From Bacteroidota bacterium (lineage in GTDB: Bacteria; Bacteroidota; Ignavibacteria; Ignavibacteriales; Ignavibacteriaceae), in assembly GCA_020161395.1 (NCBI GenBank), contig JAIUOE010000001.1, positions 310,001 to 374,000 of the forward strand: DNA of 64,000 nt, written 5' to 3'. The notes beneath the pieces are model-generated. The model was not told the origin of the DNA. It saw only the letters and a program-made list of their open reading frames with translations, and did not search any database. Positions 27,313 through 36,521 of this stretch are shown here, piece after piece (within the stretch, counting starts at the first letter, position 1; every line of letters starts with the position of its first letter). A program made the translations under genes and the position numbers.

Positions 27313-27576
27313 CTATAATAAATCGTAGTGAAACTTACAGGCCAAAATAAATATCTTATCATCCACGACTTTATATACAAGTCTGTGTTCTTGAGTAATC
27401 CTTCGCGACCACAAACCCGCCAATTCATAACGAAGAGCCTCAGGTTTTCCGGTTCCCTCATAAGGTGTTCGTTGAATTTCTCTAATCAGATCATTTATTT
27501 TTTTGAGTACTTTTCTATCTTCTGTCTGCCAATCGGTGTAATCTTCCCAGGCTTTTTTAGAAAAGACTATTTCCAT
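27313..27576 (-). CDS. yoeB: YoeB/Txe family toxin (ribosome-dependent mRNA endonuclease)
   Basis: 87 residues. It aligns by eye with E. coli YoeB: the catalytic residues Glu46 ('GKPEAL'), Arg65 ('EHRLVYKV') and His83 ('KFHYDLL') fall at exactly the same positions. 'LAGLWSRRITQEHRLVYKV' is the family core. YoeB cleaves mRNA in the ribosomal A site and is neutralised by YefM. The start overlaps the antitoxin stop as TAATG, the normal antitoxin-first order. Confidence 0.96.
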   Translation of the reverse strand: MEIVFSKKAWEDYTDWQTEDRKVLKKINDLIREIQRTPYEGTGKPEALRYELAGLWSRRITQEHRLVYKVVDDKIFILACKFHYDLL

Positions 27577-27830
27577 TAATCAATTAACTCCGTTACAGTC
27601 ACAACATCACCAGATTCAATTTGAGCCAAAGACTCCAGAATTCGAGCAGTAGTCTTTCTCGATTTTAATAAATGGAGCGTTTCCATAATTGAATTATATT
27701 CCTCTATGGACATGACAACCGATCCTTTACCTGTTGCTCTCTTAAGGAATAAAATTTCGTTGTCGTTCTCAACACTGTCCAGGTAGTTTTTCAGGTTGGA
27801 CCTGAACTCACTAAAATTTGCAAGTATCAT
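27576..27830 (-). CDS. yefM: YefM/Phd family antitoxin
   Basis: 84 residues. The N-terminal DNA-binding Phd/YefM fold has 'FSEFRSNLKNYLDSVENDNEI' and 'VVMSIEEYNSIMETLHLL'. It represses its own operon and blocks YoeB through its flexible C-terminus. It overlaps the toxin start by one base. The AT-rich stretch at 27831-27898 should hold the promoter. Confidence 0.95.
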   Translation of the reverse strand: MILANFSEFRSNLKNYLDSVENDNEILFLKRATGKGSVVMSIEEYNSIMETLHLLKSRKTTARILESLAQIESGDVVTVTELID

Positions 27831-27898
27831 TGTTTTCTCATTTATTTACATTAATAAGTACAAATATAAGTACTTTTTTGAGAATATCAAATGTATTT

Positions 27899-29191
27899 TT
27901 AACGACTATGTTTGCCAAAAAAATCGCTCATTTCTGCCAAATACGGGATTGCACCATATCGCCCTTCCAGATACTCCTTTTCGAACCTGTCGTTCTTGCG
28001 AACCTGTATATCTGAAAGCGAATACAATTTTGCCGCTCCGAAAAGATCTTTTTCTATGAACCAAACCTGATCCCGTCTTAAAAGTTTTGAACTGAGAATG
28101 TTACTGCCATGAGTATTAAATATTAATTGTGCTCCGGTGACATTTCCAATCGAATTAAATAGTTCAACGATTTTTTCAGTTAAATTGGGGTGTAAACCGG
28201 AGTCAAGTTCATCCACCACCAGAGTGTTTCCGTCTGCCAATGCCTCAACAATCGGATAGGCGAGAGAGAAAAATTTCCTGGTACCACCCGACTCGTCATT
28301 TATCATTGAGAATTCTATCTCCTCTGCAGAACCATTCTTCTCATCGAACTTCAGGTGAGTTGTAGTTACCCCTTCCAAAACTGAAGGAAGGCTATTCACT
28401 TTTACAAAACCGGACGGCTCAATTGTCGGGTCGAAATCATCAGTTTTATCCAGCGACAAATTCTTTATATTGAAATTCACGATACCGATGTCTGCTGATA
28501 TCAGAAATTGAAGTATCTTCTTTTTAACTTCGGGATTCATTGAATTAGAAACAGTCATTTTCTCCTGGAAACTTGAATCAATACCGGACAGAATCCTCAA
28601 CTTTCTAAACCACTGCATTATTTTTTCGACATTAACATCATTCGCTTGCGCAGCGCTGGAAAGCAGAAGACAATTTGAACGGATTAATGGCTTAAAAAAT
28701 TCATTCCTGAATATCTTAAACAAGGCCGGATGAGCATTAACCTCTTCACCATCACGGTTAAATATCATAACCTCTTTCCGATTCTCTCTTTTCCACAACC
28801 ATTCTTTAACAACTCTAACCGTATCGACTTCAAATCCATATCGATAAATCGTATCATCCTGGAGGAAAACCAACTCAAATCCGGATGGCTTTTTTGAGGT
28901 CTCCTTACTAAGCAGATGCTGATTTACTTGTATCGGGTCACCATTCTTTAGCGACTGGAACGAATTCAAAGCAAACCAACGAACAAACGACAGTGCTTCA
29001 ACAAACTTGCTCTTACCAGAGGCATTAGCACCAAATATCGCTGCACTCTTTAGTATCCTAAGTTTGAACTTGTCGTCATATCGGACATTCTCCGATTCTC
29101 TTTCTGACTTATCGTAATTGGAGGCTATCATACTAAAAACAACCTCATCCTTAAAAGTACGATAGTTCCTGACTCTAAACTCAAGCAACAT
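27899..29191 (-). CDS. COG1106-type AAA/ABC-like ATPase (AAA_15/AAA_21), orphan
   Basis: 430 residues. N-terminal 'LEFRVRNYRTFKDEVVFSMIAS', Walker A 'FGANASGKSKF', an ABC-type insertion, a 'DESGGTRKFFSLAY' signature-like loop, Walker B 'TLVVDELDSGLHP', and 'IFNTHGSNILSS' as the switch histidine. The C-terminus 'EYLEGRYGAIPYL' is typical of the ATPases that pair with RloB-like proteins in defence loci, but no RloB gene adjoins it; the next gene is the YefM antitoxin. An ATP-driven sensor or regulator of an antiphage system is likely from the family and context, but not shown. Confidence 0.88.
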   Translation of the reverse strand: MLLEFRVRNYRTFKDEVVFSMIASNYDKSERESENVRYDDKFKLRILKSAAIFGANASGKSKFVEALSFVRWFALNSFQSLKNGDPIQVNQHLLSKETSKKPSGFELVFLQDDTIYRYGFEVDTVRVVKEWLWKRENRKEVMIFNRDGEEVNAHPALFKIFRNEFFKPLIRSNCLLLSSAAQANDVNVEKIMQWFRKLRILSGIDSSFQEKMTVSNSMNPEVKKKILQFLISADIGIVNFNIKNLSLDKTDDFDPTIEPSGFVKVNSLPSVLEGVTTTHLKFDEKNGSAEEIEFSMINDESGGTRKFFSLAYPIVEALADGNTLVVDELDSGLHPNLTEKIVELFNSIGNVTGAQLIFNTHGSNILSSKLLRRDQVWFIEKDLFGAAKLYSLSDIQVRKNDRFEKEYLEGRYGAIPYLAEMSDFFGKHSR

Positions 29192-29378
29192 AAATAATAA
29201 AACCTGTTTTTGTAAGTAATATGCAAAAATGTATTTTATTTTTGAAAAACCAAATTATTTTTTACATTTTTTGGGAATTGTTTGCAATAGAGTGATGTTT
29301 TAGGTATTTAGAGGTAACTTTGGTGTCTGGACAAGAAGCTCTAAGTGTTGAAGTAAATTAGAAGATAAAACCGATAGA

Positions 29379-30389
29379 TTAGTTGAATGTTGTTTCGGCG
29401 ACATAATTTTGAAGGTATGCAATTGCTTTGCCCAGGTCATCAAATGATTGGCATAGAGCTAAAATTCGGCGATTATTTTTTTTAATTTGTACTGTATATT
29501 GACACCCAGTCTGAATTACTTCCGCAGTGATTAATCCTTTTTCAGGAAGTTCACCTGTCCATTTATCAATGGTGATTCTATGCCATTCGATATCGGGTTT
29601 AAGCGATTCAAGAGCATTTCTGAATTGAGAGGCAGATAAAAATCTCTTATTCACCTCAAGATTTGTTGCCTTTCGAATAATGGCCTTCATTTTCTTTGGA
29701 ATGTAACTTTCGTATCCCAATGTTTCTAATAGAGTTCCGCTTTTTAACCTTTCTCCTATATCACCAATTTGATTTATTCTTTCTCTCCAATTCGCAATAT
29801 TATTCAGCGCTCGAAATAATGATACTCCCACAGCATAAATATCTGACTGAAGAGTCGTTGTTCCATTAACTATTATTTCAGGAGCTAGATGGGTGGTGTA
29901 ACCAACTATTGAATTTAAAGTTTTAGTAGCTAGAATAGTTGCTAATCCAAAATCCGATAGCTTGGCGTAGTTCTTATCTATCATTATATTGGCAGGTTTA
30001 ACATCGCGGTGCAATATACTTTTTGAATGAGCGAACTCAAGGCCGAATAGTATATCTATGAATATTTTCCTGACCTCTTTAATCGAAACAAACGTATTTG
30101 CTAATTGACATTCTAAGGAACCACCCCCTATGAATTCCATATCAATAATTACTACCTTTCGACCTTCCGATTCATATACATCTGCTTCATTTATCTTAAC
30201 AATATGTTTATGTTTGCACTTGTTCAGCAATCTTGCTTCATTCAAGACCGATGTTATTTGTTCATCAGAATCGATGTTTATCACTTTTATTGCTTTTTCT
30301 TGCTCGATTGCACGATCGAATGCTTTGAATACTTGGCCGAACTGCCCTTCTCCAAGCGAACAGATTATCTGATACTTACCAATTTCCAT
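29379..30389 (-). CDS. Soluble Hanks-type Ser/Thr protein kinase
   Basis: 336 residues, no membrane helix or PASTA domains. All catalytic elements are present: glycine loop GEGQFGQV 13-20, Lys35 (AIKVI), Glu51 of the alphaC helix, HRDVKPAN at 127-134, DFG 146-148, and APE-like 'LAPEI'. After the kinase lobe ends near 265, about 70 residues form a small additional beta-rich domain ('TAEVIQTGCQYTVQIKKNNR'). It starts 17 bases after the small RNase-H-like gene, so the two are probably co-transcribed. A stand-alone kinase inside a restriction/toxin island suggests defence or stress signalling. Confidence 0.93.
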   Translation of the reverse strand: MEIGKYQIICSLGEGQFGQVFKAFDRAIEQEKAIKVINIDSDEQITSVLNEARLLNKCKHKHIVKINEADVYESEGRKVVIIDMEFIGGGSLECQLANTFVSIKEVRKIFIDILFGLEFAHSKSILHRDVKPANIMIDKNYAKLSDFGLATILATKTLNSIVGYTTHLAPEIIVNGTTTLQSDIYAVGVSLFRALNNIANWRERINQIGDIGERLKSGTLLETLGYESYIPKKMKAIIRKATNLEVNKRFLSASQFRNALESLKPDIEWHRITIDKWTGELPEKGLITAEVIQTGCQYTVQIKKNNRRILALCQSFDDLGKAIAYLQNYVAETTFN

Positions 30390-30406
30390 TTAATCAACCC
30401 TCAATT

Positions 30407-30856
30407 TTATAGGCACAACCATGCAGATAGTAAAGCGTTTTTTTGATTATCGTCCCAATACGGTGGATGACATCCAAAATGATCATCGCAATAATCGAAC
30501 ATATTTAGTCCCTTTGGTAACCCAAATTTCGTTGAGGTGAAATTCTGTTTTACATACTCTATACAACTGATCCCTTCCTGATAGCTGATGTTATTAAGAA
30601 GTGCTGCAGGAAAAATTAGATTGTGAATTTGCTCTTTGTTTGGTCCTAACGAAAGGCGATATCCAATCTTTGAAGGTGAGTGAGCCTTTATTATCTGTCT
30701 AAATATCGAATCAAATCTGTCCATGTATTCAGGAATACAAGGAGTTGGATTTATTATCACTCTTTCTTTTAAGACAAGTTTTGGACTTGATTTAGAACCT
30801 TCAAGAAGACAAAACCTAATGTTGCCTTTTTGAAAATCGAATCCTAATGATCTCAC
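30407..30856 (-). CDS. Small RNase-H/actin-fold-like protein
   Basis: About 149 residues from GTG 30856, chosen because GGAGG stands five bases upstream; the ATG at 30868 would place that ribosome binding site inside the gene. The first strand 'SLGFDFQKGNIRFCLLEG' resembles the opening strand of RNase-H-fold proteins, with an Asp (residue 7) in place. The end 'YWDDNQKNALLSAWLCL' resembles the last Asp-bearing helix of RuvC-like enzymes. I infer an RNase-H-like fold, perhaps an inactive or nuclease adaptor. It lies between the HExxH gene and the kinase in an apparent operon. No named family is certain. Confidence 0.6.
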   Translation of the reverse strand: MRSLGFDFQKGNIRFCLLEGSKSSPKLVLKERVIINPTPCIPEYMDRFDSIFRQIIKAHSPSKIGYRLSLGPNKEQIHNLIFPAALLNNISYQEGISCIEYVKQNFTSTKFGLPKGLNMFDYCDDHFGCHPPYWDDNQKNALLSAWLCL

Positions 30857-30927
30857 AAATACCTCCATAATAGTGTTTTTGATGTAAGTTTTTTGTCTGC
30901 TATTTTTTCCGTTTGTAAATAGCTGGT

Positions 30928-32298
30928 TTAAGTACCCTCTAAGTTTTGTTGTTTAGGCATATTATCATATAATTTTAATAATCCCAATTCATTCAGAGCT
31001 GAATGGAAAATATTCTTTGGTGGAAAAGAAATTGAATTATAATCATCACAGTCACTATTGCAGTCTGGATAAGTATATATATCTAAAAAATTCTTATCAC
31101 GTTTGGCGATTCTTTCCACATCCAGACTCTCCAAAATTTCATATGTTGCCAATAGTAAACAGGTAAATTCTAATGAATTACTCTTTCGATTAAAATCTGA
31201 AAGTGATTTATTCATTAATATTATTGGAAGAGGAAATTTTTCAAGGATATCAAAAAAAGACTTGTTAAAATTATCGATATCTATATGATTTTGAGAATTC
31301 GTTTCAAGAAATGGACGAATAAAATAGAAAGGGTCTGTTTGTCTCAATAAAAGTGCCTTCTCGAAAATGTCACAAAAGTAACCCGTAGCCTCCACGATTT
31401 TAGACCTCCCTTGTGATTTTGCTTCATTCTTAAATCTTTTAATATAGTTCACTATTTCGATACTGACAAGTTTCAAGCTTGCATCTTTTCTTAAAAAAAT
31501 TTCTGGGTCTTTCCTGAACACATTCTCTCCAACCGTTTTTATTCCTTCAAGTATACTTATAAAAGAATCTGCGGGATTCTTAGAATTTAGTGCAGTATAT
31601 GTTATTAATATTTTTTCTATTATAGTGGGTCGGAATTCGAGATAATAATTTAGGAAAGCTTCAAGACATCTATACGGATAGTATGGTCGATTTAAAAGGA
31701 ATTCAGAGGTAAGAGTTGATAGATCTTGACTAAAAAAATACTCATCAATTGCAGTACAAAAGAATTCATCTAATGCTCCAAATGTCAAATAAAATGAATC
31801 ACGCTCGTAACAATCAGAAATGTGAACTTTTATCCTAGTTGTTGTCCCAATTCTCTTTATGCCATTTATTTTGAATTTGTTATCTTTTCGAATTCGCTCG
31901 ATTTTTGTTATTTTAAAGCTTGGAAAGTTTTTCCCGAATCTTTTCGCAAGATCCCTATCAATATCATCCTCTTTCAAAAATTTACAAACATCTTTCCAAT
32001 AGCGAACATCATCGTAGGTTAATTTATGTTTGTTGCTATTTATTGGGAAAGCGTTAATACCCAGAACTGAGGCCATTCGAGTAATTATTCTAAACCTGTC
32101 AAAAAAGTTAATGCTAAATTGTCGAACTCCGGCACAAGTTGAAAGATTAATCAAATAATGATAATACTCATGAAAGATTGGGGCATGTTTCTTCTTGAAT
32201 CCAATATCCCGATTTAATGATCGAATATCTTTTGTTTTCACCCCATCAAGACCTGCGTAAAACCGATCAGGAAAATATCTAATTTCATTGTAATTCAT
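30928..32298 (-). CDS. Unknown protein with an HExxH motif, predicted zinc metalloprotease
   Basis: 456 residues, AT-rich codon use. Near the N-terminus 'PIFHEYYHYLINLS' contains His43-Glu44-Tyr-Tyr-His47, the zincin HExxH core in a hydrophobic helix. A candidate third ligand is Glu178 or Glu186 in 'FGALDEFFCTAIDEYFF', which has the acidic-helix look of gluzincins. The remaining 270 residues are helical without a recognised domain, and no signal peptide is seen, so the protein should be cytoplasmic. It is the first gene of a three-gene unit (protease-like, RNase-H-like, kinase). Enzymatic activity is inferred from the motif only. Confidence 0.65.
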   Translation of the reverse strand: MNYNEIRYFPDRFYAGLDGVKTKDIRSLNRDIGFKKKHAPIFHEYYHYLINLSTCAGVRQFSINFFDRFRIITRMASVLGINAFPINSNKHKLTYDDVRYWKDVCKFLKEDDIDRDLAKRFGKNFPSFKITKIERIRKDNKFKINGIKRIGTTTRIKVHISDCYERDSFYLTFGALDEFFCTAIDEYFFSQDLSTLTSEFLLNRPYYPYRCLEAFLNYYLEFRPTIIEKILITYTALNSKNPADSFISILEGIKTVGENVFRKDPEIFLRKDASLKLVSIEIVNYIKRFKNEAKSQGRSKIVEATGYFCDIFEKALLLRQTDPFYFIRPFLETNSQNHIDIDNFNKSFFDILEKFPLPIILMNKSLSDFNRKSNSLEFTCLLLATYEILESLDVERIAKRDKNFLDIYTYPDCNSDCDDYNSISFPPKNIFHSALNELGLLKLYDNMPKQQNLEGT

Positions 32299-32453
32299 AA
32301 AACTTCCTTTTTTTATAAATAATACCTAATCATATCTGAAAATACTATTAAACTTCATCCTTTTAGCTAAAGAGCATGCAAAGTCTAGCATTCCGTGTGA
32401 ATCTACTTTACAATCTTAATACAAAAACAATATCGCAAATAAAGTCAAAGTTT

Positions 32454-35400
32454 CTAAACCTCAAACACTTCATCTATCTCCTTCATAAGTCTGTCTGTCT
32501 CTGTCAAGGCGACTATAATTTTCTGATAGTGAAAGATATCTTCAAAGTTTAGAATTCTGCTCTTCCGGTCTTTTAGCCATTTTTGAGCAGGCTGATATCC
32601 ACCGATATAAAATTCCCAGGCTGTTTGTGGCACACCCTCAAAATATTGAGTTTTATTAATAAAAACCTTTTGATCCTGATAAGTTATCTTTTCGACTTCG
32701 TTGTCTCCCTCAATAGGATAACGGGTGATATATTGACTGACTGTTGGACTCTCAAGCAGATGAATCTGTCTCAGTTCGCCGCCAAGTTTAACCATTTCCC
32801 AAAATGATTCCGCATCGGTCGGATAGGGCACTCTTGGGAAATCTATTCTTAAAAATTCTTTGTATTTTGTTCTGTATTTTGGAGAGTGCAAAACTGCGTA
32901 TATATAATCAAGTATGTCGATCGGGGCAAAGGTACCTTCGGTTTCCTCTTTCTCCGGAGTGAAGGTTAGTCTAAGTTTGTCCGCAATTTGTGAAACGATT
33001 ACCAAATTTAGATTCGGTTGTCTATAGCACCTCTCTGTTTCATTGAATTTAATTTTTGTAGTTGAATCGGTATGGTTATCATAAATGTAAAGTGGGAAAA
33101 CATATCCCGTCTCTTTAGTCTGAAGGGAAACTGTACATCTTTCCGTAATTGTATTACTAACCAGAATATGTTGAAAATCAAAAGTGCTTTGCTGCCTACA
33201 TGAAGTCAGAGCCAAATTATTCTCTTCAAAATGTTTCATAGTCGCAAAACTGGGACGCCTTAGAACAGTAGGATTATAGTACAGACTCCTCAAGTCGAAT
33301 GGCCGATAGAGTACCCTTTTAATGTGTTCTTTCCCAAAATTTGTTTTTTTTATATTTTCAATCATTGGGAAATTACTATTGTTCTTTATATCATATTTTT
33401 GTATCAATTTTGGGTCGTCCAGATTTCGATAAACAAATTCCACTCTTTCAGCTAATTCCTTTTTGTCAAAATCAATAAAAAGGGAATCCCTGCCGGACTC
33501 AATCCCGGTATTGTAATTTTCAAATATCTTGTTTAAGGGAAAAAATAACTGGTAATCTGACATCTCCATATAGTTTACTGGCGTGAAAAAATGGTTACTA
33601 TCACCTATTGGGATGAGTTGCCAATTTAGCTCAGGAAGACTGATACCCAATAGTTGAGCATATTTAATATCCCTAATACCGAAAATTTCAGAATGCAAAA
33701 TTTGCCCATATTTCCCTATTTTCTTACCTGTTTTAATAAAAAGATTGATGCTAACGCCCTGCATAATATCAAAAACATTTTCATCCTTTGAACCGTCAGG
33801 AGCTTTTTCTTTTTTCTTGGCATTGCCGTGAAGATCGAGAATGTAAATCTTGTCAAAACTTTGAAGTAGCGATTCTCTCATTTTTCTGTGGATTAGTCCA
33901 TCTATAAAACTGTTGTTGGTGATGAACGCTAAAATCCCTTCCCCGTTCTTGTCGATCAGATGTTGACCAAATCTAATGAACTTGATATAATCATCGGAAA
34001 GCGGTTGAATATTTCTTTCATTCAGTTCTCTTTTGTAATCAGCAACGAGCCGTTCTATCCATGCTCCCTTGTTACTACTGCTTACGGAATATGGAGGATT
34101 TCCGATAACCACCATAACGGGAGTGTCTCTTTTGATGAAGTTTGCTTCATTTGCTTCACTGCTCAACCATTTTGCAAAAAGAGTCCCTGTGTCGGGGTGA
34201 TACTCCTCGAGGCTGTTCGTGAGATAGACACGATACCTTTGCTCTTTTGTTGGCTTGAAACCTGTTTCCTTTAGTAGAATATCCAGTTTCAGATGTGCCA
34301 TGGCATAACTTGCCATCAAAATTTCGAAGCCGTTTAATCTGGGAATAAGATGATTCTCGACATAGTTGCTCCATACTCCCTTTTGCCCTTCAAATTTTTT
34401 ATGAATGTGCTTAATCACTTCAGCGAGAAATGTAACCGTGCCGGCAGCAGGATCGAGAATTTGAACTTTGTGAACCTCCTGTTCAACTTTTTTCCCTTGA
34501 AAATCCACTTTAATCTTTGTTTTGGATGTATCTGAAAGCCCTTCATTAAGTCCAAATTCTGTTTTAAGGATATCATCAACCGCACGAACAATAAAGTTGA
34601 CCACGGGAGCAGGTGTGTACCAGACTCCTCTGGCTTTCCGAAGTGAGGGATCATATTCCGCAAGAAAATTCTCGTAAAAATGGATAACGGGGTCTTCTTT
34701 TTTATCAACTTTACCAAAATCTTTCATGAGCTCCTGTACATCGGTGGCTCGAAAAACATCGGCGAGAGATTCCACTATCCATTTAATTCTGTCATCTATA
34801 TCAGGTCCCGCAATATAATTGAACAGTTTTCTAAGAAACGGGTTGGTTTTAGGGATAAGTTCAGCAGCTTCCTGCCGTGAAAAATTTTCAAGGGTGGGGT
34901 CGTGATATCGTGCAGCAAACATACCATACGCAATGGTCTGAGCATAAATATCGGCAAATTCCTTGTTCCCAATATCATGAATCAACACTTCCTTAAAACC
35001 GTTCATTTGATCTTTGAGGGATGAGTCCTCATTTTCCAGATCATCATTTTCAAGAGACCTTTCCAGAACATCTGATAACATCCTTGCTTTTGATGCCATC
35101 ATTTCAGCAAGTTGTTTGGAACTGGTGATTGTCTGGCCTGTTTTCAGGCAGAAATTGGTGATCAAGTCGGTAAACCGGGAGAAGTTTTCTCTCAGAACAA
35201 CAATTTTCCCGTCGTGCAAATCGGCAAGTTTAACCGAACTGACAAATTTTCCATTTATATAATAATGAAAGTCGAGGTAGTCAGTGAAAATGAGATTATT
35301 GAGTGAGTTGCGATATCTGTCGAATTGTTCTTTAAGATTTTTGTGGGAGAGATCAATACCAATATCCTTTGCTTCAATGAAACCAACAGGGATATTTTCT

Positions 35401-35603
35401 CTTGTGATGATGTAATCAGGTGCACCACATTTAATTCTTGCAGGTTCATTTGTCACGAGTACATCAGGCACCATGCTCTCAAGAAGCAGTTGAAGATCAC
35501 CACGATAGGCATGCTCTCGTGAGATACCGGTTTTATAACGCTTTGAGATGTTTTCCAGATACTCTTTAATCGTCATTTTGTATAATTTTTCAGTATTAAA
35601 CAT
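32454..35603 (-). CDS. Type IIG/ISP-like fused restriction endonuclease and N6-adenine methyltransferase
   Basis: 1049 residues. The N-terminal PD-(D/E)XK nuclease has Asp63 ('GAPDYII') and Glu77-Ala-Lys79 ('GFIEAK'). A helical linker leads to the gamma-class N6 methyltransferase: motif X 'GVWYTP', motif I 'DPAAGT' at 384-389, and catalytic 'NPPY' at 502-505. The C-terminal ~450 residues resemble the type ISP specificity domain ('RPFDLRSLYYNPTVLRRP', 'PLYIYDNH', 'LDYIYAVLHSPKYRTKYKEFL'). There is no helicase domain, so it is a type IIG-like single-chain enzyme that both methylates and cuts. An alternative start is the ATG at 35576. Confidence 0.92.
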   Translation of the reverse strand: MFNTEKLYKMTIKEYLENISKRYKTGISREHAYRGDLQLLLESMVPDVLVTNEPARIKCGAPDYIITRENIPVGFIEAKDIGIDLSHKNLKEQFDRYRNSLNNLIFTDYLDFHYYINGKFVSSVKLADLHDGKIVVLRENFSRFTDLITNFCLKTGQTITSSKQLAEMMASKARMLSDVLERSLENDDLENEDSSLKDQMNGFKEVLIHDIGNKEFADIYAQTIAYGMFAARYHDPTLENFSRQEAAELIPKTNPFLRKLFNYIAGPDIDDRIKWIVESLADVFRATDVQELMKDFGKVDKKEDPVIHFYENFLAEYDPSLRKARGVWYTPAPVVNFIVRAVDDILKTEFGLNEGLSDTSKTKIKVDFQGKKVEQEVHKVQILDPAAGTVTFLAEVIKHIHKKFEGQKGVWSNYVENHLIPRLNGFEILMASYAMAHLKLDILLKETGFKPTKEQRYRVYLTNSLEEYHPDTGTLFAKWLSSEANEANFIKRDTPVMVVIGNPPYSVSSSNKGAWIERLVADYKRELNERNIQPLSDDYIKFIRFGQHLIDKNGEGILAFITNNSFIDGLIHRKMRESLLQSFDKIYILDLHGNAKKKEKAPDGSKDENVFDIMQGVSINLFIKTGKKIGKYGQILHSEIFGIRDIKYAQLLGISLPELNWQLIPIGDSNHFFTPVNYMEMSDYQLFFPLNKIFENYNTGIESGRDSLFIDFDKKELAERVEFVYRNLDDPKLIQKYDIKNNSNFPMIENIKKTNFGKEHIKRVLYRPFDLRSLYYNPTVLRRPSFATMKHFEENNLALTSCRQQSTFDFQHILVSNTITERCTVSLQTKETGYVFPLYIYDNHTDSTTKIKFNETERCYRQPNLNLVIVSQIADKLRLTFTPEKEETEGTFAPIDILDYIYAVLHSPKYRTKYKEFLRIDFPRVPYPTDAESFWEMVKLGGELRQIHLLESPTVSQYITRYPIEGDNEVEKITYQDQKVFINKTQYFEGVPQTAWEFYIGGYQPAQKWLKDRKSRILNFEDIFHYQKIIVALTETDRLMKEIDEVFEV

Positions 35604-36015
35604 TGAAAAGAAAAAAATAAGGAAATCATCATTTTAATGATTTTTCCCTCCGGTAAATTTACAAAAGATATTCGTTTTAACAAAAAACGGTTGCTTTACC
35701 TGCCCATATGTCGCCCGGAGGGCTTTCTTGGGATTTGGTCGCTGTTTTTCTACCCATATGTCGCCCGAAGGGCTTTCTTGGGAGTAGTCGCTGTTGTTTC
35801 TACCAACATTCATCCCTCTTCGAGGGAAGCGGTGTGGGGGGGTATGCATTATTTCTACCAACATTCATCCCTCTTCGAGGGAAGCGGTATGGAGGGCATG
35901 GATTATATCTACCAACATTCATCCCTCTTCGAGGGAAGCGGTGGTGGTGTGGGATGTTTCATCTATTTTACGAACATGGCACTCGCCCGGGCGAGTTTTC
36001 CCATTTTATAAATTT

Positions 36016-36110
36016 GTCGGCAGGACAATCGAGACGATTGTCGCTCCTTTTCCGAAATCATAATATCTTATCTGCGAAAATCCGTCTAATCCGCGTGTAT
36101 CTGCGTCCCC
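36016..36110. repeat. 95-base dispersed element, copy 1
   Basis: It starts GTCGGCAGGACAATCGAGAC with the stem GACAATC-GA-GACGATTGTC-type hairpin, continues through 'CTGCGAAAATCCGTC' and ends 'CTGCGTCCCC'. Copy 2 is at 36427-36521, a truncated copy lies at about 36736-36775, and a nearly identical copy stands beside nfo at 59426-59520. Confidence 0.85.
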
Positions 36111-36426
36111 TGCCCATATGTCGCCCGAAGGGCTTTCTTGGGATTTGGTCGCTGTGTTCTACCCATATGTCGCCCGGAGGGCTATTTGGGGAATTTGCGC
36201 TCCGTTTCTCTACCAACATTCATCCCTCTTCGAGGGAAGCGGTGTGTGGGGGGGTATGCATTATTTCTACCAACATTCATCCCTCTTCGAGGGAAAAGGT
36301 GTGGGGGTATGCATTATTTCTACAAACATTTATCCCTCTTCGAGGGAAGCGGTGGTAGTGTGGGATGTTTCATCTATTTAACGAACATGGCACTTGAGCG
36401 GGCGAGTTTTCCCATATTATAAATTT

Positions 36427-36521
36427 GTCGGCAGGACAATCGAGACGATTGTCGCTCCTTTTCCGAAATCATAATATCTCATCTGCGAAAATCCGTCCAT
36501 TCCGCGCGTATCTGCGTCCCC
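36427..36521. repeat. 95-base dispersed element, copy 2
   Basis: Same length and same internal order as the copy at 36016-36110, with a handful of substitutions in the second half. The hairpin at its left end is fully conserved. Confidence 0.85.

Noticed and set aside
32454-35603. Full type ISP enzyme with helicase
   Set aside because: No DEAD/helicase motifs lie between the nuclease and the methyltransferase domain; the linker is helical only.
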